From the NCBI GenBank assembly GCA_001600495.1, contig BCKE01000001.1, positions 279,341 to 335,784 on the forward strand: a DNA stretch of 56,444 bases, in the 5' to 3' direction. The stretch comes from Pilasporangium apinafurcum. Lineage: Eukaryota; Oomycota; Peronosporomycetes; Pythiales; Pythiaceae. Positions 49,201-56,444 of the stretch are shown piece after piece (position 1 is the stretch's first letter; every line of letters starts with the position of its first letter). The translations under genes and the position numbers were made by a program. Under the pieces are notes generated by a model. It saw nothing but the letters and a program-made list of their open reading frames with translations, was not told where the DNA came from and searched no databases.

Positions 49201-52200
49201 CGCGACTACGACTCGCGATTGCGTCAAATTGTATTGAACACAATACTGGCACTCAGTATGCTACATACACAACGGGATCTGGCACCAATGTTCTCACTTT
49301 CCAGTACATTATTAAAGAGGGTGACATGGCATTTCCTTTGGAGTACGACGGGGTTGACGCACTCTCCATGGACACGAAAGAAGGTAAAATTACCGCTGCA
49401 ACCAGTGCATATCGGCTCGTATCGTTGCGTCTCCCTATCTCACGCACGACCGGCAGCCTCAGCAACAATTGTGACATTCGTATCGATACGTTAGAGCCCC
49501 CAAGAGTGATCGCAGTGGGAAGCCCGACAACCGACGGTATCTATACTGTGGGTGATACATTGCAGTTCTCGATCACATTTTCCGCACCTGTTGCTGTCAC
49601 AGGAACACCAACGCTGTTGCTGGATATTGTAAACTTCATCGAGACCAATACTACTACCAAACAAGCAAAATACATATCCGGAAGTGGCACAGCCTCACTT
49701 CTTTTTGAGTACGAAATCCAAGTCGGCGATCACTCAGATCGACTCGATTACCGACCTTGCCCTTTCACGGAACGTAGACCACCGAAGAAACGGGAGTGGG
49801 ACAATAATGTGATATGTACGCCAGATGCCAATGCATTGCAGTTGGGGGTTGGTGGGAGCATTAAACGCATGTCGACTTTCCCCGTCACAGACGCAATTCT
49901 AGATTTACCTGAAGTGAGTGCGTGGCCAAAAGTGCGCTTCGCAACGTCAAGCCAAGGCTTTGTGTACGTGAATCAGGTGACAGCAACCACAGGGACACCG
50001 CCGAGTGATCAGACCATCTTCTCGTTGCCTACAAATGAAGTCTCGATCTCTCAGCAGCAAGCGTCGGTCTATATCTATAGCAACGGTGTCCCTCATCACG
50101 CCAGCACCCTCCTCGACACCAATCAAATCGAAGAGCAGCGATACTTTATCGAATTGAATCGCTTTCCTGTGCAGGTCAGCAATCCTCTCGTACTGGGGAC
50201 ATCACCATTCGATGGATTTATTGGAGTTTTTCTCAATGGGATTCCATTCAAAAATGCCTCAAACGCGGCATCTCTTCTCGCTGTCGATGATGCGTGCGGT
50301 GGAGCGTTAGATGAACAAGGACGGTATTTTTATCGATCGCTTCCTATATGCTATCTCGATGGGATTCATGAGGAGATCGATGTAAATGAATTGACTCATC
50401 ACGCGTCACGAATCGTTGGATATGCCTTTGATGGATTCCCAGTGTTTGGATTTTACGACGAACGCGGCGAACTCCCGTCATTAGATGAATGCAATGGACG
50501 GGTGCGCGATGATGGTCAATATGGATATCATTTGGTGCCACCATCTTCTTCTTCTACGTCCCCAAGCGCGCGTTCAGTATTCATGCCATGTTTGAGAGGT
50601 ATGAGTGCGGCTTCATCAGTGAAGTTGAATGTGTTTCGGTCTCCTGTGGATATTGGAGTTGTCGAAGGACTATCGTTAGCAGCGCTCAGTCACTTTGACG
50701 GACTGGTCGTGGATGAAAACCCGGCGACGCCATTGACAGCTTCTTTGTGGCTCAACCCAACTGGAGTCTCAGTGATATACACATCATCCAGCGTGGTCGT
50801 GCGAAGCACTGGCGTCCCTGATGGGCAATACGGTCCATTTCCAAACACACACAACCGTTTTGTGGTCAAGGAGCAAAATTACGTCTTCCAGCTGCCGCGG
50901 CAGCCCATCGTCAGCTCCAGGACAACTCCGTTACCGCAAGATTCGCCCATCGGCGTGATGATCAATGGTGTCCCATTCTATACTTACCAAACTGCCGCCT
51001 ATGGGAACGTTATGGACAGCAACAGCCCTGCACTTTTACTATTTGACAAGTGCAATGGACTCGTGGATGAGGGAGGCGATTACCGTTACTACGCATCACC
51101 GGATTGCTTGCTTCATGAACTGGGAGGCGACCAGCCGAACCAACCTTCGCCATTGATTGGGTATGCACTGGATGGGTTCCCTCTCTATGGTCCATACACG
51201 GAAAGTGGCACATTGGCACAAGGGCTATTGGACGATTGTAACGGAAGAATCGGCGATGATGGTTTGTATCGTTACCATGTCACAGCACAAGCCCCGTATT
51301 TGCTTGGATGCTTTCGAGGTCAGCTATCTGCATCATCTACACTCGATATTTATCGAAGCCTGAGTTATAGCCATGCACTTCGCATCAACACTGACCAGCC
51401 ACGGATTGTACAAGTATTCACTAATAATTATCCAGGCACGTATGTAGTGGGTGAGACGCTTGATATCATGATCGAGTGGTCTACGCCGGTTCAAGTTGAT
51501 ACTTCACTCGGAATCCCAACGCTGAGCATTCTCAATTCATCAAATGTAGCGACATACAATGCCACTTGGAGCACATCACGACGATCGGCGTTCCGCTTCT
51601 GTGTGACTAGCGATAATGGGGAGTTTAACTACGACACAAGAGCAGTGATACAGCTTAACAGAGCCACTATCAAGCGAATTGCACAAGTTCCGACTTTGGA
51701 GGCCGATCTTCGCCTGGTGCATGCTGAAAAAATCTCGAGATTTGCCTCCAAGCACCAGCTGATCAAGGACTTACGTGTCGTGATAAGGGGACTCTATCAT
51801 CCCCAAGCAAGCGATTTACGTGTTCGCCTGTTTCACGGTGGCCAAGAAGCATTGTTGTTTACTGGCTGCTGCGATCTCAGAGACGCCTTTGGATTACCGG
51901 ATGCCACAGTACGCGTGAACATGGAGCAGATCGGTATTTATCCCCGCAATCCAACCAGCGGTGTTGGGTTTGACTACGGATTCCAGGACTCGACTATCGA
52001 AAAGAACTTGGCACGTGATGGCAGAGCCACTGCATTGCAGAGCTCGACTAGTGCCCAATGCGTTGCATCCAATGCTATTGATGGTCATGTCCATGGCTTC
52101 ATTTCTAGTCAGAGTGTAGCACAAACAGAGGCGAAACCGAACCAACGCGCATGGTGGGAACTCCGATTGCTTGACAGTACTGTCATCGGCACCATTCGTC

Positions 52201-53777
52201 TCTGGTTACCGGAAGAAGAAGCGTCGCCAGCAGTGGTGCAAGTGTTGAGTGTGAATGCAAACGATGGAGTTTCCCAAGTGGCTGGAACGTTCACGCTCGT
52301 GTTCACACGGCCGAATGGTGAGCAGCAAATCACTGGCGAAATTAGCGTGAATGCCGTCGCAATGGTGATTGATGAAGCAACTGCCACTAGTAATCCCGGA
52401 ACTGGTAAGGACGAATCACTCCAAGCAAAATTGGCTGCGCTGTCGGAAATGCCACGGCTGTTCATCACGCGATCACCTGCGGATGCTGCGCTTTCACCCA
52501 ACGGAGCGTTCACGTGGTTCATCACGTTCCTGGACAACCCACGTATATACAACAGCAGCATACCGTTATTATCGATTGGAGAGAATTCCGTCTTGCAAGG
52601 CAACGGTATTGTCCGTCTCTCGTCGCCATTGCCTGCAGACGATCGAGACGAGCTTGAGTATCGTGAGACCGACCGTCGCATTGACAACTTGACGCCTGAC
52701 AGGAACGTGTCGATGTTCCCGTTTTGGATCATGCTCTTTGATGCACAGGCAATGATGGATTTTGAGACGCTAGCGCAGGCGCAGGAGAATGCGGTCTGGA
52801 GTCATCGTGTCGAGCACTCGACGATAGTCAGTCGCTGGATGATCTCTGTGAATCCCCCGTCGGGCTTGAAGGCGCAGTACATTCGTGTTATCGCGGAGAG
52901 CTTCGATGTGGCAGTCACACTCGCGGAGGTCGAAGTGTTCCAGGAACGCAGCCATTTACTTTCTCAGTACGCAAGTGGGTCACCTGTGACGACAGTGTTT
53001 CATCCCGGAGCGGAGACATGGTCCCCGGAAGAACCATTCCAAAATATTTTTGGTGGACTGACAAGCGAAGGTGTGTGGACATTGGCAATCCAAGACACAA
53101 CACTGGAGCGAATCGACCGAGTCGGGGGCGGTGCTTTCTCTTATCACGGGGCTGGAGCGCTTTCAGATTGGGTGCTTTATGTGACGAATCTAGCAGGAAA
53201 AACACAGGTATACTATATGGATATTAGCGCACATATCAAGACGTTGCCGCGTCATGGGAAGCTTTTCATCGGCATCGAGGAGACGGAAGCAGATCACGTG
53301 GATGTGGATCGCAACGGCGTACTAGATTCAGTGGAAGCAAGCAGCTATTTGCAGCAATACACGGTGGATTATGATCTTTTGCCTGAAGGCAGGCGCTTGC
53401 GAACATTGTGGAATTTTCTCAAAGAATACGAGGAATTTGACGGGATTGAGGTGCTCACAGATCCAAGCGAGCGGCAGAAACTGCTACCGATCGCCTGTGA
53501 TCGAACATGTTTAGCTGGTTATGGTGTTGATCCATATTTTGATCCAGCGACGACCAAGGGCGATGTGGCGACGAAACTCATGCGTGTCACCGGGGATCGT
53601 GTGATCAAGTACATCCCTAATGATGGATTTCAAGGCGTTGATACCTTGACATTTGCTATTTCTATCGGAAATCAAGAGTCGTTGGTGCTGGGCACCGTGG
53701 AGATCAAAGTGAAAGAGTGCCAGGATCCCCCTGATTGTTGGATGGACATGGATTTTATCGATCGCAACAACTACTAA
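37269..53777 (+). CDS. Giant multidomain surface/extracellular protein (about 5,468 aa)
   Basis: Exon 1 (37269-37466) carries a basic start and a hydrophobic segment (VAASLLCLTAIAGVIFA), a likely signal peptide or anchor; exon 2 runs 37569-53777 without interruption. Residues ~103-4200 are about 20 adhesin-type beta-sandwich repeats (pattern VxSVxxxxxDGxYGxGDxI, VTF, LxLNTG, GSGTxxLxFxYxV, LDYxSTxAL, IDTxxP). Nested inside are two seven-bladed propellers (40530-41830; 45080-46380) and 'GEFxxxYGD' modules. Then two YHYH domains (50060-50630, 50790-51350), another repeat, a split P domain with an inserted F5/8-type module, an EF-hand loop DVDRNGVLDSVE (~53300) and a final cadherin-like IKYIPNDGFQG. 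No C-terminal membrane span is seen. Presumably secreted or wall-bound. Neighbours have many introns; this gene has one. Confidence 0.9.
40530..41830 (+). repeat. Seven-blade propeller inserted in adhesin repeat 6
   Basis: Seven ~60-aa units recur, each with an 'LYxxWQE' strand (FTAWTE, YVVWQE, YVAWHE, YAVWEE, VVAWQE, YASWQE, YAMWQE), a QIRVA strand and a 'W.FIDGNG..GLN' turn. The insert falls in the loop where ordinary repeats read 'ALQLNGGSIKR': ALKCAGNSG precedes it and GCIRRAST resumes the repeat. Confidence 0.75.
45080..46380 (+). repeat. Second seven-blade propeller, inserted in adhesin repeat 11
   Basis: Seven units marked by YIFWTE, YAAWDE, LIWREE, YLAWSE, LLSWYR, YSLWRE and GILWTE. 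This one sits in a different loop: it interrupts the strand that normally reads VTFSxPVxVxGxPxLxL (VIFSKEVIL before; SGTPLLSLATT after). Blades 5-7 are more diverged than in the first propeller. Confidence 0.72.
51760..53190 (+). other. Split P domain with nested F5/8-type module
   Basis: LRVVIRGLYHPQASDLRVRL...LFTGCCD and, 1.1 kb later, FGGLTSEGVWTLAIQDTT...DWVLYVTN are the two halves of a proprotein-convertase/P-like jelly roll. Between them is a galactose-binding-like F5/8 C module (NLARDGRATALQSS, SNAIDG, WWELRLLDSTVIGTIRLWLP ... YIRVIAESFDVAVTLAEVEV), whose own middle (52240-52580) is a module with GTFTLVFTRPNGEQQITGEI and WFITFLDN. Domain names are from motif recognition only. Confidence 0.65.
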
Positions 53778-54105
53778 GTGGTGTAATATTTGAGTGTGGT
53801 GCACCATACAGACAACAGAAAAAAGAGGAAGCTTTGCTTTGAGTATTTTGGGGAAATGGTTAAAGAAGAGAAGGAGTTTCATCACGTGAAGCGAAAGACA
53901 AGCCATTGTACTTTGTAACCAGACAACTTCTCTGGTAAGCACGTATACACAGGAACCGCAGTACACAAGGTTTAATACCTTTTTTTTTGTGGTACATTTT
54001 TTGAAACATTGAAGCTACATAATGTATCGTTTGTAGCTATCAGGAGAATGACATCACACGAAGAACTACATGCACATTTGGACAAATCATTGCAGCTAGA
54101 GTCAC
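53778..54105. other. Convergent 3' intergenic
   Basis: 328 bp between the giant gene's stop and the mucin-like gene's stop. No gene seen; presumably two 3' UTRs. Confidence 0.5.
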
Positions 54106-55227
54106 TTAGTACGTCTGCGTCGTACTGGTCGACGGATCCTCCGTCGGTTTGCCGCCAGAAGTCGCAGAAGAAGGCGGGGCAGTCGGTGGCACCGTCTTCA
54201 CCGGCGATGGCGCAGGCGTCGGAGCCTTCGTCACTGGAGCGGTCGTTGGAGGTTCCGTCACTGGAGCAGTCGTTGGAGGCTGGGTCTCTGGCGCAGGCGT
54301 AGGTGCTTTCGTAGCCGGAGGAGCAGTGGTCGGCGCTTTNGTTGGAGGTTCCGTCACTGGAGCAGTCGTTGGAGGCTGGGTCTCTGGCGCAGGCGTAGGT
54401 GCTTTCGTAGCCGGAGGAGCAGTGGTCGGCGCTTCCGTTGGCGGTTTTGTGACCACAACTGGCGGCTCAGGTGCTGGTGTCACCGTTGGCGTGTCCGGCG
54501 CTGGGGTAGATCCTCCTGAACTGGGAGGAGTGTTAGGTGTCGGGGTATAGCCATCCGAGCTGGGGGGGGTGTTTGGAGTGTTTGGCATCGGAGTAGATCC
54601 ACCAGAACTCGGTGGAGTATCTGGCTTATTGGGTGTTGGTGTCGAACCACCCGAACTGGGAGGCGTATTCGGAGTATTTGGCGTGTTCGGCATTGGGGTC
54701 GATCCACCTGAACTTGGAGGAGTATTTGGAGTATTAGGAACAGGCGTCGGCGCAGACGATGGTGCACATGGTGTCTCGTTATCTCCTCCCCACGTGATCA
54801 CCGAGCTAGGATTGTATCCTCCCCATGACCACGTATTTGAGTCCGTCGTGGGCGTGTCCTTGTCCGTATCGTCACATGGCGTCTCCGGTGATCCCCACCA
54901 CGTATTGGAGTCACCGGTCGAAGGAGTGGATCCCCACGAATTGGTGGGCGTGTTTCCGTCGTCGGCGCAGGGAGTATCAGCATTACCGCCACCTCCCCAA
55001 GAGTAGCTTGGCGTGTTACCAGTGGAAGGAGTCGCTCCCCACGAATAGCTGGGCGTGTTTCCGTCGTCGGCACATGGGGTGTCAGCATTACCGCCGCCTC
55101 CCCAGCCACCCCAGCCACCACCGCCGCCGCCACCACCACCATAGCCACCACCCCACGTGGCAGCACTGGTGTCTACGAATGAACTGATGGCGACCGCAAC
55201 GAGTGCGATGTTAACGAAGATCTTCAT
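54106..55227 (-). CDS. Secreted Gly/Trp- and Thr/Pro-rich mucin-like protein
   Basis: 373 aa. Residues 1-22 (MKIFVNIALVAVAISSFVDT) are a good signal peptide. Then a Gly-rich stretch with Trp (GGGGGWGGWGGGG), repeated 'NADTPCADDGNTP...SWG' units (each with one Cys), then 'PNTPNTPPSSGGSTP' repeats and a C-terminal Thr/Pro/Ala mucin region (TEPPTTAPVTKAPTPAP). Likely heavily O-glycosylated and wall-associated or extracellular. No enzymatic domain. One base is unknown (n at 54340), sitting exactly at a repeat junction. Probably intronless. Confidence 0.8.
   Translation of the reverse strand: MKIFVNIALVAVAISSFVDTSAATWGGGYGGGGGGGGGWGGWGGGGNADTPCADDGNTPSYSWGATPSTGNTPSYSWGGGGNADTPCADDGNTPTNSWGSTPSTGDSNTWWGSPETPCDDTDKDTPTTDSNTWSWGGYNPSSVITWGGDNETPCAPSSAPTPVPNTPNTPPSSGGSTPMPNTPNTPNTPPSSGGSTPTPNKPDTPPSSGGSTPMPNTPNTPPSSDGYTPTPNTPPSSGGSTPAPDTPTVTPAPEPPVVVTKPPTEAPTTAPPATKAPTPAPETQPPTTAPVTEPPXKAPTTAPPATKAPTPAPETQPPTTAPVTEPPTTAPVTKAPTPAPSPVKTVPPTAPPSSATSGGKPTEDPSTSTTQTY
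54245..54436. repeat. Two near-identical 96-bp tandem units
   Basis: Copies 54245-54340 and 54341-54436 are identical apart from the end (ctttn versus cttcc). Each encodes 32 residues of the Thr/Pro region. The ambiguous base n is the last base of the first copy, so copy number here may be wrong in the assembly. Confidence 0.85.
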
Positions 55228-56103
55228 GAGTGCAGGATCAAGTGTTGTAAGGAGAAGTAGTTGTTGCTTGTTGGTGTGAAGGCAAATGAAAGAATGAGAT
55301 GGTGGTTGGCATGTAAATGGTAGCTGAGCGCATCATGATATTTTTTTTTGCTGTTTGTGTTGTTGCGGATCGTTTCGGGGCAGACTGGAGACGTGGCCTT
55401 TACGATGTGGAGCAGTTTTTACCATATCGCCATGGTCGTCAGCTCCATGAAGAAATGTCTTTTCACTGACCGTACATGTCTAAATGGGTGCCACTTCACT
55501 CCGATTGGTCAACTTGCAATCCATCTGATGGATCATATACTGGATTACAGTCTGTATGGTTCAATCGCACAGCTGTTACATGATTTTTTTCATTAACATC
55601 ACATCGATGCGAATTGTAAAAACACTGCATGTATCCATCCATGTGTACTGTTGAAGGCTAGAGAGGCGGAGAAGTGACCTCTACTGTGCTGTATGTATGC
55701 GCACATCGAGATTGGCATGACAGACAAATCCTAAGATGAACGCTTCCTGGTCCGTTAATGAGTGCGATCAGCGGAGCTGTGAAGTAAAGGATGAAAATGC
55801 GAACCAATGGACCAACTTCAGCTAATCGACATCTTTTATACACAAGCCAGTCTGCAGTGATAACGCTTGAAGCGCAGAAACGAAAGAAGAAAAACAGACA
55901 CATAAGGTTGTCCGTAAGGTTGAGGATGCGGTTGACGAGAGAACTAGCATACCTTACCCAATGAACAGAAATCCACATCTCGACGGTGCAACATGTATTG
56001 ACTCGTCAAATACTCAAATATCTAAAATGCAACTTACGCAAGCTGCAGTGTAAGGTAAGCTCTCTCACTAGCATAGCCAATAAGCACATTAACTACAAGC
56101 AAA
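55228..56103. other. Intergenic region between two mucin-like genes
   Basis: 876 bp. A 106-codon minus ORF at 55658-55978 has a hydrophobic run but no motif and is probably chance. The first ~150 bp beside 55227 would be the promoter of the mucin-like gene. Confidence 0.4.
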
Positions 56104-56444
56104 TTACATTGGGCACAACTTGGTAGGCGCGGGAGTGACAGAAGGGGTCACAGTTGGACGATCAGGCGTGGTGACAGCCGGTGTTGGTTTAGGAGTTGGC
56201 TCGTCATCGGAATTATCATTCGAGTCGTCTTGCGATGCCGGGGTGGGCGGCGCTGGTGTTGGGGCACTCGATGGTCCTTGAGTAGGTGGTTGCTCATAGG
56301 AATCATCGCTGGAGCCATCATGAGAAGCAGTCGTGGATGGAGCGGGAGTTGGAGTTGGCACAGTCGCCGTTGGCGTAGGAGCCGACGTTGGCGGAACATC
56401 GCTGGATCCATCATCCGATGGGCATGGGGTTGGCACAGTCGCCG
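56104..56444 (-). CDS. Mucin-like protein, 5' part outside window
   Basis: C-terminal part of a second Thr/Pro/Ser-rich protein ending PAPTKLCPM at 56104; the reading frame is open to the window edge. It has TPCPSDDGSSD, DGSSDDS and SNDNSDDEPTP acidic units between TPTP mucin stretches, the same build as the neighbour's 'TPCADDG' units. The two are likely tandem paralogues. The start and any signal peptide lie beyond the right edge. Confidence 0.65.
   Translation of the reverse strand, partial: ATVPTPCPSDDGSSDVPPTSAPTPTATVPTPTPAPSTTASHDGSSDDSYEQPPTQGPSSAPTPAPPTPASQDDSNDNSDDEPTPKPTPAVTTPDRPTVTPSVTPAPTKLCPM

Larger units (their letters stand above)
37676..49960 (+). repeat. Array of about 19 adhesin-type repeats (a twentieth at 51405)
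   Basis: Units begin near 37676, 38478, 38868, 39498, 39876, 40254, 41960, 43434, 43826, 44549, 44977, 46674, 47092, 47509, 47952, 48327, 48711, 49095 and 49506, with another at 51405. Unbroken units are about 370-430 nt (125-140 aa). Typical text is VTSVxxDGxYGxGDxI, a VTF strand, PxLxLNTG, GSGTxxLxF, LDYxSTxALxLNGGSIKR and DAxLxLPxPGxxGSL. The same unit is widespread in very large bacterial surface proteins. Copies here differ at the DNA level, so the expansion is old. Confidence 0.85.

Noticed and set aside
37578-53777. Many minus-strand and off-frame ORFs of 60-200 codons across the giant exon
   Set aside because: They lie opposite or out of frame with clearly repeated, domain-bearing protein; none shows a motif of its own.
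55658-55978. A 106-codon hydrophobic minus ORF between the mucin-like genes
   Set aside because: No start context, motif, or repeat; composition fits AT-rich intergenic DNA read by chance.
1-56444. CRISPR arrays, tRNA or rRNA genes
   Set aside because: No direct-repeat/spacer pattern and no tRNA or rRNA segment was recognised by eye; a covariance-model scan could still find a small RNA.

Overview
The window is protein-coding nuclear DNA from a compact eukaryotic genome. Genes sit on both strands, mostly 50-300 bp apart, and most carry several short GT-AG introns (57-135 nt where measured). The content best fits a stramenopile, most likely an oomycete of the compact, biotrophic (Albugo-like) kind. 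Pointers are the Cys/His repeat protein usually labelled 'WRKY19-like' in oomycetes, the Thr/Pro mucin-like secreted proteins, and Ca/adhesion-type giant surface repeats. The species assignment is inference; no marker gene here proves it.

Layout: 1-214 is the remnant of a Tc1/mariner-type miniature element. 1170-37 kb is a dense block of housekeeping and regulatory genes: the Ufm1-conjugating enzyme UFC1, a Cys/His-repeat protein, the iron-sulphur helicase RTEL1 (head-to-head with a LYR-TPR protein), the U6/MAT2A-type RNA methyltransferase METTL16, a double AAA+ ATPase lacking both catalytic Walker B glutamates, a divergent protein kinase, a large unknown protein, a SIS-domain sugar-phosphate isomerase of the KdsD type, ribosomal protein uL15 (RPL27A), a WW-IQ-ankyrin protein, several unknown proteins, a coiled-coil WD40 protein, a two-finger C2HC protein and a leucine-rich-repeat protein. 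Many of these start codons were fixed by hand-splicing the exons, and the reading frames close exactly for UFC1 (165 aa), RPL27A (148 aa), the AAA protein (844 aa), and two unknown proteins (260 and 173 aa).

37269-53777 is one giant gene: a 66-codon first exon with a signal-like hydrophobic segment, one 102-nt intron, then a single 16.2-kb exon, giving about 5,468 residues. It is an array of about 20 bacterial-adhesin-type beta-sandwich repeats into whose loops other domains have been nested: two separate seven-bladed propellers, several 'GEF..YGD' modules, two YHYH domains, and a proprotein-convertase-like P domain that is interrupted by an F5/8-type module, itself interrupted by another module. 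An EF-hand loop lies near the C-terminus. This is the most unusual object in the window.

54106-56444 holds two adjacent minus-strand genes for Thr/Pro-rich mucin-like proteins, the second running off the right edge. Together with the giant protein they make the right-hand third of the window look like a cell-surface/extracellular-matrix locus.
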